From Cryptomeria japonica (taxonomy: Eukaryota > Streptophyta > Pinopsida > Cupressales > Cupressaceae): a stretch of 64,000 nt of DNA. Position numbers and translations under genes: made by a program. Within the stretch, counting starts at the first letter, position 1. Each line of letters begins with the position of its first letter. The notes beneath the pieces were generated by a model. That model did not search any database and had not been told where the DNA came from. It saw nothing but the letters and a program-made list of their open reading frames with translations. The stretch spans positions 469,952,008 through 470,016,007 of the forward strand of contig NC_081405.1 of assembly GCF_030272615.1 (NCBI RefSeq). Direction: 5' to 3'. Positions 34,626-46,800 of this stretch are shown one piece after another.

Positions 34626-37600
34626 ATGGCATCCACCTCTGCACTTGAATATATAGAAAACCCTACTGTAGTCGAGGTCATAAAACACCCTAGGCCCGTA
34701 TTTCAACTAGTTCCTGAAGTAGCAAAGAAAGATGACAATATAGGTGCTTTCTCACAAATACCAAAAGGAGTTGTTTATGCTGAAGACCCAAGAATTTACA
34801 TTCACTCCAACATAGAGGAATTGGGAGATGAAGAGATCAAAACTATGTATAAAACTATCATATGTGATCATTCTAGAAATGTGAAACTAGAACATAAAAT
34901 CATTGAAACCCTAGGATTTACTGAAATCCTCTGCATTCCTGAATTTCCCAAAGATGTGATTAGGATAGTCTTAAGCAGGGTACATGGTGAATTTTTCTGG
35001 TTAGATGCAATTCACAAAATCACCAAGGAAGCTGTGAAAGTTGTCATAGGGTTACTAACCACTGGTAAAAGGCCAGACAAAACTAAGAAGGTCTCCAATG
35101 ACCTAGTTACTAAGCTAACTAGTGCTACATCTGATAAAAGGTCCCTAAGAGTCAATGATGTAACAGACATCAATGTAAGGTTTATCAGCATGATATTAGG
35201 GTATAAGGAAACTAATGCAAATAGACTTAATTCAGTTTATGCATTAAAAGTGCTTATGACATGATCACAGATAATGTAAAGATTGATATATGTGAATGGT
35301 TGAAGGATGAGTTAATTGACAACCTAGGCAAGATTAAGAAGGATAAGAAAGGAACTTTTAGGTTTGGAAATCTGCTAGTATGTTTGATACTACATATAAC
35401 CAAACAAGTTCCCAGTATAGGCTACAAAGAACTTAGATTTGATATACCGGTAGGTAAACAGCTAACAAAACTATTCAACAATATGGGAGAAGATAAGGAA
35501 AACAATATCCATGATTTCTTTCAAGGACTTAAGGTGAAAATGAAGAAGAGAATCAGACTATCACAAAAGATTGTTGACAAATATAACGATGAAATATGCT
35601 TTGTAATCAAAAAGGATGAAATCTGGATGGAAGCAGTCATCCCAAGAACAATTTGGGTAACAAAGATGGGATATGAGACAAATGATCATATAATTGAGAC
35701 TTATGCTAAAGCACTTCTGGAAGCACCAAACAAACCAAAGGAAGAAGTATTTGGTAGTGTTGAGACTATAGAAAAACAAATACAATCTAAGAAGAGAGTG
35801 AAAAAGGTTGAGGCAGTTGTGAGAAGAGGCTCTAGACAAGCAAAGACTATTAAAGAAGATGTGTTAAAACAAACCGGTATCACTGAGGATGAACTAGGAA
35901 CTCTATAGCTTGAGACTCATCTATCATCGGTAGGCACTTCTTCAGAGAGTGACATGCCTACAACTTTCAAAAGAGTTGTAAGGAAAAGAGATCCCTCACT
36001 GGCAACCACACCCTCACCTAGGAGGACAAGACAGAAACAACAAGCAGTGAGATCACCAGTTAAGAAGACTACACCAAAGAAGAAACTGACACCTAAGAAG
36101 AAGAAGAGAACAAAACAAAACCTGGCCCCTCTTGACACTCTTACTGCAAATGAAAAAGAACAAGTAGAAAATAGAGTTATATTGCATATGGACATGTATA
36201 AGAAATTTTTGATGGAAGTTGTAGATGAAGTACCAGATGAACTGTTCAAAAGACTGGAAGCAAGGAGACAAGCAGTAATAGAACTTGACAAGAAAATCAA
36301 GATAGAAAAGCTACTTGTTGTGTACCCAGTGAACTCACCTAAAGAAATTGATGATTTAATTTCTAAAGCCAACCGGTCAGTATTCTCTACTGCACATCGG
36401 CACATTGCATTAATGGTTGGAAGAGTCAATGAGGTAACTAAAGAAACAGAAAATGGATGGGATATATTCCTAGTTGAAAAAGAAAAATAGGAAGAATACA
36501 GGAACCTCAAACCAATAAAGGTATATCAAAAAGAAAGAGACAAAGGAAAAGGAAAGGTTGGTCGACCTCTGAGTATTAAAGTAAAAGATAACTTACCCCC
36601 ACCTTCTCTTACATCATTGGTAATAGCAACTACAGAAGATCAACCGGCAATTGAAAGTATGGATGAAGAGGATGTCAATCCTAATCCTGAAGTCTTATAC
36701 ACAGTAGATGTTGATGCACAAAAGATCAACATTGTGGTAGACAAAGATACAACTGGTAAGACTGAAATGGCTAGTAAGCCACCGGTAGCTGAGCAAACTG
36801 TTAAAACACAAGAAAAACCAGCAGATGACAAAGAACACCAAGCTACAAAATAGAAACAGAAACGGGTTCATGAGGAAACAGTGCCACTGGTAACTGGAGA
36901 AGTACACAAACCATTTCTTAAAGAAATGCAAACACAAACAGACCTACCAGAGGTCACAACAAGCCTGGTTACTTCTTCCACCGGCGGAATTCAGAATGTT
37001 GGTTCCTCCTCAGTAGGCCACAAACCAACAAATGTAACTAAAGTACTTTTGGAGTCAATCAAAAGGATAATAGATTGTAGTTCACAGCCTTACAAAGCTA
37101 TAGATGACACAATCCCAATTTTGAAGGTAATTGCTCCTAACTATAATATAGACAATAAAGATTATTTAAGACAACTTGTTACTTTGTGTAAATATATCAC
37201 ACAGAACATTGAGAAAATAAAGGAAGAGACATTGAAGGACAAAGTAGAAATTAAAAAGCAAAAATTCTTTGAAGATCAGATAAACAAGTGTACTAGGGAA
37301 TTTGACACACTTCTACCAGAACTGTGTAACTTATTAAAGGAATACAAAACTCTATACAAAGATACCTACAAGACAAACTTTTTGACAGTAGACATAGAAA
37401 AGAAAATAAGCAAGGTACAGGATGAAATCAATAAACTTGCTGATAATTTTGTTAACTCACCTGATACATTATCAGTTTTTGAGCAAAGGATAACAAATTT
37501 TGAGGAAGAGTTACTTAAATTAGAAAGAGAAAAGGAGATAATAGTGAATAAGGAAAAGCATCTGAGATTAAAACTGAGTCCAAGATTGGACTATATAGCA

Positions 37601-37789
37601 TCATTGTGGAAGGAAATATCTGAGGCATTGATACAGGGACAGAAAACACCAGTAGAGCATATGCAGCACCTCACTGGTACAGTTAAAAGAACAGAGATAG
37701 CAATAAGAGACAGTAAAAAGTTTATGGAGAGTATAAACTTGATTTTGGCGGATCTATTTCAAATTGTAACTACCCAGTTACAAGGTTGA
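34626..37789 (+). pseudogene. G ORF2: unknown protein of about 1,050 residues
   Basis: ATG 34626 opens a long frame that shifts by one base near 35258 and then stays in one frame to TGA 37787. TAG stops interrupt at 35906, 36488 and 36851. I do not recognise the family. Layout: an N-terminal helical domain (34626-35700) with IGAFSQIPKGVVY, a V-H-x-E...H-x-I-T-K-E-A-V motif, R-L-N-S-V, and M-E-A-V-I-P-R near 35628. Then come a very basic Lys/Arg-rich, Pro-containing segment (about 35954-36120), an acidic linker (36600-36850) and a C-terminal coiled coil (36990-37789). No catalytic triad or polymerase motif is visible. Element D encodes a diverged relative with the same motifs in order. The N-terminal domain may be akin to the helical plant transposon-associated proteins found in other plant retroelements; that is a guess. 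Confidence 0.7.
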
Positions 37790-37988
37790 AACTACAAACT
37801 CTACTCACATCTTGACAAACTTTGTCATTGATGCCAAAGGGGGAGTAGTGGTATGAGAAAATTCAATATCATAGGAATCATATGCTCAAGGGGAGCACAC
37901 ATTTTTGGTACCATTTTTGGACTCCACATTTTTGGATACACTTTTGAAATTTCTCATGAGTGTTGCCATCAATGCCAAAGGGGGCGAT
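37790..37988 (+). other. 3' untranslated region and polypurine tract of element G
   Basis: CCAAAGGGGGCGAT at about 37975-37988 abuts the 3' LTR. An upstream tract, CCAAAGGGGGAGTAG, lies near 37835, again doubling the polypurine signal. Confidence 0.8.
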
Positions 37989-38820
37989 TGTTGGCATATG
38001 CACACTCCAATGAGACATTGTATGTGATTGAAGGTTTTGTCATTGATGGCAACCTTACAATCCTATGGCACCAGCAAGGCATCACATCGGCAAGGCATCA
38101 CACTGGCAAGGCATTACACTGGCAAGATAGTTCACCAGCATCAACAAATCACACTCAGACCACCAGCACCGGCACAGAGAAAGGAAGCATGCCGGCACAA
38201 AGGCCAACAGGATTTTTTGTTATATTATATTTTGTTTATTATTGTAAAAACCTTGTAAGCCAACTTGGCAAGTTGTAAAATGACTCTTATATATAAAAGA
38301 GATCATTGTAGACATTTTGTAAGTGATGTAAGCAAAAAAGGAAGATATTAGGTAGACCTATTATGTGAAATATAGGTTAAAGGTTTTATGTAAAGAATAG
38401 AGCAGTAACCGGTACTGGATCAGGCATTATAGATGCTATTGTAAAGCAGTACAAGATATTGGATTTGTATAATCCACATTGTAAGTCAGTGAAACTTCCC
38501 ATTGAGCAGTGAGCTCTAGGCAATTGGCCTTCCTACATGTGTAGGCCCCTCTTTTGTAAGTAATATTCTCTTATTGGCCAGTAAGTGGATATTGTAGGTT
38601 ACAAATCTCACTGAGGTTTTTCCTACACCGCGTTTCCTTGTTAAATCCTTGTGTCATGGTTTGCTTTTCATGTGGATGTTTTTAATTCTATTTATTACAT
38701 TATTTCTTACATACCAATACACTGTTATAATATGTTCTACATGTTTTAAGTTAATAAATTCCAATTACCAGTTAGATACTGATTCACCCCCCCCTCTCAG
38801 TATCTATGAGATTCCAAACA
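37989..38820 (+). repeat. 3' LTR of element G
   Basis: Direct repeat of 32270-33091; starts TGTTGGCATATGC and ends GATTCCAAACA, followed by the AAAGG target duplication. Confidence 0.95.
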
Positions 38821-38825
38821 AAAGG

Positions 38826-40886
38826 TGGAACCGGTAAGACCCCTTATGAATTATGGTTTGGACATACACCTACTATTAAATATTTCAGAATTTTTGGAAG
38901 TAAATGTTATATCAAAAGGGATGATTCAATTGGGAAGTTTGATTCTAGATGTGATGAAGGGATATTTCTTGGATATTCAATTCAAAGCAAAGCATATAGA
39001 TGTTATAACAAAAGATTGCAAAAAATTGTGGAGAGCGTAAATGTGAAAGTGGATGAGAAATACAGAAGTCAGTCTATAACATATTATAGGGAACCGACAG
39101 TAGAAATGGTCATATTTGAACTGGTAATGCCTCAACCGGTACAAGACATTGAGATAGTTACACCAACACAATCATAAAATTAAACTATGACTGATGATCA
39201 GATCAGTGAACATGAAGTTCAGAAGACACCAAGGTTTGCAAGATTAAATCATTCTGTAGAACAAATCATTGGAGATAGGAACAAGGGAGTTATGACAAGA
39301 AGAAAACTAGAAAATGAAGAGGTATGTCATATTTCTCAAATTGAACTAGCATATGTTATTGAAGCTTGTAAAGATAAACATTGGTTAAAGGCTATGGAAG
39401 ATGAATTAGATCAGATAGAGAAGAATGAGACTTGGACTTTAGTTCCCCGACCTAAAAATAAGAATGTTATTGGAACTAAATGGGTTTTTATAAATAAACT
39501 AAATGAGGATGGTCAAGTTGTAAGAAACAAGGCTACATTGGTTTGTAAGGGATATTCTCAAATGGAAGGAATTGATTATGGTGAGACATTTGCACCTGTA
39601 TCTAGAATTGAAGTTGTTAGACTATTTCTTGCCTATGCAACTTACAAGAACTATAAGGTCTACCAAATGGATGTTAAATGTGCATTATTTAATGGTGAAC
39701 TTGAGGAAGAGGTATGCATTGAGCAGCCTGGTGGATTTTCATTGATAGATGATAAAGATATGGTTTGTAGGTTAAGGAAAGCTTTATATGGATTGAAACA
39801 AGCTCCTAGAGCTTGGTATGCAAGGTTGGATAAATATCTTTTGAAGCTTGGTTTTACTAAAGGCAGTGCTGACAGTAATTTATATTATAAGATCATTGAT
39901 GATGATATTCTAATTATTGAAGTATTTTTTGATGATATCATTTTTGGAGGTGAAGATAAGTTGTGCATGGAATTCTCTAATAATATGAAGAATGAATTTG
40001 AAATGTCTATGATTGGTGAGATGAGATTTTTTTTAGGTTTGTAGATTACTCAAACTAACAAAGGCATCTTTATCTATCAAACTAAGTATCTAAGGGAATT
40101 GTTGAAGAAGTTTGGTATGGATAATTCCAAACCAGTAAGTACTCCTATGGTGACAAGTAAAAAATTATCTATCAAAGATACATCTGCACCGGTAAATTTG
40201 ACAAGGCATAAGTCTATGATTGGTGGCTTGTTATATCTAACTCAGACTTGACTGGATATTATGAATGCAGTAAGTATTGTTTCAAGATATCAAAGTAATC
40301 ATAAAGAAAATCATGAATGTGCAGTAAAGATGATATTCTGGTATTTGCAAGGAACAACAAAATATGGCTTATGGTATTCTAGAGATGATAACTTCACTTT
40401 ATGTGCATTTATAGATTCAGATTGGGCAAGAGATACTGATAACAGGAAGAGAACTTCTTGTGGAGATTTCTTTCTTGGAAAGAAATTAGTTTCATGGATC
40501 AGCAAAAAATAGTCATGCATTTCTGTATCTATTGCAGAAGCCGAATATGTTGCAATAGCAACTAAATTACTAATTGCACTCAAGTCTTGTGGATGAAGCA
40601 AATGTTGAAGGATATCAAGGTAAATTGTAGTGAATCGGTAGTTATCTATTGTGATAACTCTATAGCTATTGACATGTCTAAGAATCTGGTACTTCACTCT
40701 AAGACTAAGCACATTTCAATAAAATATAACTTTCTGAAGGACAAGGTGGAAGAAAAGGAAGTCAAATTGGTTTATGTGAACACTAAAGAGAAGATTGCAA
40801 ATATATTCACTAAACCATTGTCAAAGGAATCATTTAAGTATTTGAGAGACAGGTTAGGGGTATGTACCCCTCCGACAAAGACTTAA
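38826..40886 (+). pseudogene. Integrase C-terminal part, reverse transcriptase and RNase H, element H
   Basis: Continues element H pol directly after G. The integrase C-terminal part shows the F-R-I-F-G-S-K-C-Y-I motif and ends at a stop at 39175. Reverse transcriptase (39187-40044) is well preserved, but its catalytic box reads F-F-D-D instead of F-V-D-D. RNase H starts near 40400. Stops occur near 40042 (a Gln codon in copy A), 40248 and 40510. A short duplication of ACTAAATT near 40560 shifts the frame. The final frame (40587-40886) has C-D-N-S and I-F-T-K-P-L motifs. Confidence 0.92.
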
Positions 40887-41219
40887 GTGATGCAGGTGGC
40901 ATCAGTTTGGTATGCATCATCGGCTTTATCCTTAGGTCTGGGTTGATGTAGCTGTGCTACTGCTCAGGGGGAGTAATCAACTTTGAGATTCACATAATAT
41001 TAATATTTTTGTCATACCTTTGGCATTAATGTCAAAAGGGGAGAGTTATATGTGAAAAATTCAGATCAGTTTCAGATTAGACTACACTCCTCAAGGGGAG
41101 TTGCTGGGATTTTTCAATTTTTCATTGTTATATCTTCTACGAGAAATGTTTGGCACTTCTTGACACTTAGATGTTTCTTTTTCACATCAAGTGTTGCCAT
41201 CAATGCCAAAGGGGGAGAT
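40887..41219 (+). other. 3' untranslated region and polypurine tract of element H
   Basis: CCAAAGGGGGAGAT at about 41206-41219 abuts the 3' LTR. Earlier G-rich tracts near 40964, 41034 and 41092 repeat the pattern seen in element A. Confidence 0.8.
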
Positions 41220-42309
41220 TGTTGGCAATATGGAGGAATTTATTATGTGTTGCATTGATGTTTTGTCATTGATGTCAATAGTACCTGTTTTGGTTACTGG
41301 TAGAAGATCATGTGTTACCGGTAAGGGTTTAAGGTTTTACTGGTAGAGCTTATAATGAGAATCTTTGATAGGATGCATAAGTGGTATTGGTGTGGTTTCT
41401 AGATGGAATTCAGGATGTAGAAGGTTATCCTTGTTTGTGCCTCTACTAATTGGAGACATCGCTTTGGCATGGTGGACCCAGATTAGGTCTAGTACCTATC
41501 TAGGTTATGGATCAGTATCATGTTAACGTGTTCTCTACACATTACCGAGATTATTTATGGATTGGTTAATATTGTTTTGGTCTTAAGTTGACATGGCATA
41601 TCATTGTAATATGGATGTATGTAATGATCTTATTGTAATATCTTTTAGGTGGCCAACCTAATTGGTTTAGGCCTTAGGGTTTGTATAAATTAATGTAAGA
41701 TCTCATTGTAGATCAAAAAGGTATGGGAATGAAATATATATGTCATGGTCATGGAATGAAATATCATATGTGAAGGAGATTTGGTTGATCATAGGTGATC
41801 GAATTGGGTTTAAGTAAGAGGTCAAAGGCCTTTGGTATTGAGCTTAATCGGGACTGTAATCAGGCATGGTAGATGATATGTCTGGTAGTTCATTCTTCTA
41901 GATTATTGTCCAATTATCTTGAGGTAGTTATAACCTCTCTGTAATTAGTGAGAATCCTTTGTAATGAGCAGTATGCTCTAGGCAGTGTGCCAACCTACAT
42001 GTGTAGGCCCCTTATTGTATCACATACTTTCTACAGAAGTATCATCTGACTATGGGTGGGCTTCCCACTATGGTTTTTCCCTTTACTGGGTTTTCCACAT
42101 ATAAATCATGGTTTTATGTGGTATGGTTACATTATGTTAATTCTATGTTTCATTCTTAAGTTTTATTGCTTACCGGTATTTGTTTCTGTTATTCCGGTAT
42201 TCAATGTTTATGTGCTTCGGTTAAAGGTTATAAAGTGGTTTGATTAATATAATTTGTTGACAATTGATTCACCCCCCCCCCTCTCATTTGTCCACCGGTT
42301 ATCCTAACA
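41220..42309 (+). repeat. 3' LTR of element H
   Basis: Begins TGTTGGCAATATGG and ends TTATCCTAACA. It is similar to but clearly diverged from the element I LTR. It holds the block GAGCAGTATGCTCTAGGC near 41967 and a C run near 42271. The right flank reads A then CTATG. Confidence 0.9.
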
Positions 42310-44044
42310 ACTATGTGTTACCCAATAAGATTCATTTGGGCCTAGCATAAATCCACATGCTACCTCTAGCTAGTGCATGTTACAATCCTCTCGTGCATCA
42401 ATTCAAAACATCGACCCAATTGGCCAACATAGCAAAATGAAATTTTTTTCACTTTTGGATCACCTTAAATAACAATAATAGATGTAAGATTATTTTAGAG
42501 ACATCCTGCAACATATCTCATTAGTATAACTGGCTACTATCCTTCAGGAACTCAAATGATCGGACATAGGCATGACAGTAATTACACTCTTCTAGATACC
42601 TAACATCAATCTAGATCTTGACATCGATGACAAAACTAACCAGCACATTTTGAATTAATTTACAAACCCTTTTCCAACATTTGCTTGTCATAAGTATGGT
42701 ATTTTTGTAGAAAAACCATTATTTCATGTATGTGCACGATCTCTTTTGAGGAAAATAGTTTTTTTTTTTTATAGTGTTCATTATATAGATTTTATATAAT
42801 CATCTTCACTTTATTTCAACTCCTCTTAAAAGCCATTAAAAGTTGTGGACTGTTGTATTATTTTTGTTTCATAATTGTTAAGATTTTAGTATAATTATTT
42901 ATTACTATTTGACCAATTTATGTAATTGTCTCAAGTATTGTTGGTTTTCTCATAGGTGAGATTGGGAAATTACATCTATTATGCATTTCTTAGATTTTCT
43001 ACAACTTCTTGTATCATGATGTTGATGCACATTTGCAAGTTTATTCTCAAGAAACTGTTTATTGCATGTAATGTATTTTTTTACAAATAATTTGAATTTA
43101 ATACTATACTTTACATATACAAGAGAATCTCTAACCCACACTAATGCATGATCATTTTTTATTTCTCTATTCTAAAACTTTGTCACAAATAAGTCACTAA
43201 TGTTGAATACATGATGAAGAAATCTTGCAATATTAACTTCTTTATGCGATTGCAAATCTAAAATAAGAAATTGATTGCAACATTCAAGATAATATGAAAA
43301 ATTCAACTACCAAATGATAGACATGATTTACATGGAGAAATCATTTTTGTAAAAAACTTCACCAGAGAAAGAGGGAAAGTATATTATTAATCTTATAAAG
43401 AGAGATCTCTATAATGATACACTTCACTTTAATTCTCCAATCAAACTTGATATCATCTGGATACCTACAAATAAATCATACAAATCTACTATTCAAAGTC
43501 TCTAATTTATAACAAACTAAGGGAGGGAAAACTATAGTGGTAACCCGAAACAAGAGGTAAGAAACCACTTGAGAAAACCCACGGCTAGGATAATGGATAC
43601 TTAAGAGCTGTAATAAAATATTAATCTTTTAAATGGCTTCAACATGGGTGCTTAAACCATAGCCACTCCAATCTCAAGACTCCTAATGACTCTTTGGATC
43701 ATTTAACGAATGACCATTCACCTTCCAATCTTGGATGCACAAAACGTAACTATTCAAATCCCCCAAAGTGGATTCCTAGGTGAGAATATTATCCATTTTG
43801 TCTTCTCCCCATTATCAACACATGTTCAACTCTTGAAAATTAAATTAAAATTTGGTATATAATACAAAAATTAATTATTTTTCCTCTCGTGTTCGAGGGA
43901 ACACTTTCAAAGGATTATGGATATACGTCATAGACATATGATTTGCAAGGTTAATGTAAATTCATCCCAGCATTATCTTACTTGACATTATACATTGCAA
44001 TTACAACCAATAGATACAAAAAATAAAACAAAGTACAATGATCG
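42310..44044. other. AT-rich non-coding DNA, possibly the worn 3' LTR of element F
   Basis: No gene recognised. In minus sense, the stretch near 43510-43560 reads like the CCATGGTTTTTCCC block seen near the U5 end of the LTRs here. Part of this interval may therefore be the 3' LTR of the Copia relic F. LTR ends are not identifiable. Confidence 0.4.
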
Positions 44045-45130
44045 AGACCCATGGCCTTCATGCATAAAGTGAAATTTTCTATGGTCACTAGCTTCGTAAA
44101 AGAATCTACAAAATGTCAACCTTCTCTATCAATGCATTACCATTATCAATCATTATCACATAAAGCGATATTGAACATCTACATTGTACATAGGATTTTT
44201 GGCCAAACAAACAACAAAATTACTATCACATCCAATCCTCGCAGTCCTCCAATCAAAACCAATATCACTACCAAGTCTCTATAACCATATCACCTCCTCA
44301 TATGCATGTGTAGCAGCCAAATACTTTGCTTCAATGGTGGACAATGAAACTATGGTCTGTTTTTTACTCATCCAACTCAGTACTCCTCCAAACAAAGGAC
44401 ATACATATCTATTAGGGTACCTCTCACTATCCAAGTCACCTACACAGTCTACATCAGCAAATCCCTATATGTCCAATAGCTTAGCCACACCATTAGTACC
44501 ATGATAAACTAAATATTAATTAGAAGTACCTCACAAATATCTAAATACCATCTTAATAACAATTTAATATTGTCTACCAAGATTAGGCATAAACTTGCTT
44601 AGAACTCCCACTACTTGGGTTATATATGGTCTAGCACAAATCATTATATACATCAAACTCCTAATGCAACTAGCATCAGGAACGTTATAAATATTTCAAA
44701 ATCATCTTCAGGACTCAAACACATGTCTAAACTCAACTTAGTACAAATTGAAAATGGAATACTAACTTTCTTACAGTCATGGATATTAAACCTCTGCAAA
44801 ATAGTATCAACATACTCACTCTGGCTTAACCAAAGCTTTTATGAACCCAATCTCTTTGAATTTCCATTCCTAGAATATATTTTTTAACCCCCAAGTCCTT
44901 TATATAAAATGTACTATAAATTTGAGCGTTGAGTTCTCTAATCATTACCTTATTGTTACTTTCAAACATGTCATCAACATATAAGACAATAATTAATATT
45001 TGATCCCTCATCAATGGGGTTGGGAAAGTTAATCTTCTTGTTAATCCAAAATTGGGAATACAGTGGACAACTCCATAAAGTGGATGGATCAAAATTAATT
45101 TTGATAGTTCATCTAAAGGGCATCCAAGAC
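44045..45130 (-). pseudogene. Relic of a different Copia lineage, F: RT and RNase H
   Basis: Minus-strand reverse transcriptase box L-Y-V-D-D-M (near 44965) followed by D-L-G-V-K-K-Y-I-L-G-M-E-I. Then comes a heavily broken RNase H with S-L-S-T-I-E-A-K-Y and a final D-S-F-T-K-L motif near 44090. These motifs differ from the F-V-D-D-I-I-F-G-G and I-F-T-K-P-L-P motifs of A, B, C, H, I and K, so this is another Copia lineage and the oldest element recognised here. Its upstream part is presumably beyond element C, past the right edge. Confidence 0.8.
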
Positions 45131-46461
45131 TGTGTCAGCAAAAATAATGAAGGAAAACTGAGAGGGGGGGTGAATCAGTTTTCACCGGATCTTACAATTA
45201 AGCACAACTTTATATCTTACTAATTGCACCAAGAAAAAACATAATCACAATAACAACAACACACATAACACCAATATTTTGATGTGGAAAACCCAGTTAA
45301 GGGAAAAACCACTATGGGAACCTACCCACAATAAAATGATACTCTGCAGTAGTATGTGAAAATATTACTATGGGGAATGCACATGCATTCAAGCACACTG
45401 CCTAGAGCTCACTGCTCAAAACAAGAAGGGCTATAACCCTGAGGAAGGCTCACTTCCTTACAAAGATTAGACTACAATCTAAATTACATGAGCTGAAAGG
45501 ATAGCATCTCCAAATGCTTGATGGCAGTTCTAGTTAAGCACATTTGTCTACTCTGCAACACTTTATGCTTTATATTTCTCACCGAAAGATTAATTCACTT
45601 GTTCTCACATACACCACTCTCTAATAATGCAGACACACCATCTATATCCAAATTACATGAATATGACACCTATTTATACAAGTCATCAACCTTACCCTTA
45701 AGGTCAGCTCAACATATAAGACATAATTACAAAATTACGTCACACGATACATAACCAAACCAATACAATGCCATGATGATAGAGCATGGACCCAAATCAA
45801 ATCCATGAACATGCAACACCACCAAAAATATCACCAAGATCATCTGCAACACCCTACACCACCGAAAAAGATGCATAAGACGACGAATATCACCAAACCC
45901 ATAAGATCCTCAATAACATGCACAATGATCAATGCGGACTAGCAAAACAAATAGAACGGGATTATAAAACACCAACAAGCACATTAGAACCATCCGCAAT
46001 AGCTGAATTAACACCACTTAATCAAATCTTCATCGATCAACACATTGATACTCAAGAATACTTAATAGAAGCAACTAGGACTAGAAAGGTAACTTGTGAA
46101 GCACCAAATCATGAACCATCTAAATTAAAGATACACATGAACATCCCAAACACTCTCCCAAATCTACAACTTGAGATATAATCATTCCGGAGCACAACAG
46201 ATCAAATACCAGAACACTACAACATTGAACACTGAAAAACCAATCCTCATACTAGAATACATAACTTGATCAAATCACCACATATCATCATGAAACCAAC
46301 ACTGAATCAACTAGAGATACTTCATTACTGAAATCACAAATCTGCACCAACACATCAGCAACATACCAACTGAAACAACCAAACTAGTTCTCTACAACAC
46401 TGGAACACATGAATATGTTGACATCAATGACAACAACATATCCTAGCAGCAAAAATATTCA
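45131..46461 (-). repeat. 3' LTR of element C
   Basis: Plus-strand start TGTGTCAGCAAAAATAATG, then a GAGAGGGGGGGTGAATCAG block, complement of the C-rich U5 end. The block CTAGAGCTCACTGCTC lies near 45402. The outer end is probably AATATTCA at 46461, next to a polypurine tract. An end at 46438 (CAACAACA) is also possible. No second LTR is present to settle it. Confidence 0.65.
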
Positions 46462-46800
46462 AAAATATCCCCCTTTGGCATTTATGGCAACATATAGATG
46501 TGAAAAATAATCAATGCAAAGAAAGAATCAACACCAGCAATCTCCTCATGAGATCATGCATACAAAGCTTCCAAGATAAGGCATTTTTTCACATGCTTCT
46601 CTTCCCCTTTGGCATCAATGCAAAAAGTATTTGAAAACAAAATATCTACATCTAAGAATATATAAATTATGATTCTCTCCCCAAAACACAAACCACTGAA
46701 CCACACACTGACTACTCTTGCTAGGTAGCAGCACTTGCTCATCAATCCAGATAAGAAGATAAGACTATGAAGTCCACCAGTTTGATGCATCTCAATGCAT
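46462..46800 (-). other. 3' untranslated region and polypurine tract of element C
   Basis: The plus-strand ATCCCCCTTTGGCA (near 46467-46480) is the complement of a polypurine tract next to the LTR. A second pyrimidine tract, TTCCCCTTTGGCATC, lies near 46603. No gene. Confidence 0.7.

Larger units (their letters stand above)
32270..38820 (+). mobile_element. G: non-autonomous LTR element with two unusual ORFs and no pol
   Basis: Complete LTR element: LTRs at 32270-33091 and 37989-38820, perfect target duplication AAAGG (32265-32269 and 38821-38825), canonical primer site, polypurine tract. The interior of 4.9 kb holds a coiled-coil, zinc-knuckle ORF1 and a long unknown ORF2. It lacks recognisable protease, integrase, RT or RNase H. 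In 60 bases compared near the LTR starts (about 32281-32340 versus 38000-38059) I see one difference, so it is younger than its host element H. Element D has the same layout. Confidence 0.93.
30384..42309 (+). mobile_element. Copia LTR retrotransposon H, 5' truncated, split by G
   Basis: Plus-strand Copia element related to I. It lacks the 5' LTR, the primer site and roughly the first 90 gag codons. Gag to mid-integrase is at 30384-32269 and the rest of pol at 38826-40886, with element G between. The 3' LTR is at 41220-42309. Removing G and one AAAGG restores the integrase reading H-I-K-G-G-T-G-K-T-P. Element I runs head to head into its truncated end. Confidence 0.93.

Noticed and set aside
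35200-35270. Programmed frameshift in G ORF2
   Set aside because: No slippery heptamer with a following structure is evident, and D is too broken to show conservation. An ordinary one-base indel is simpler.
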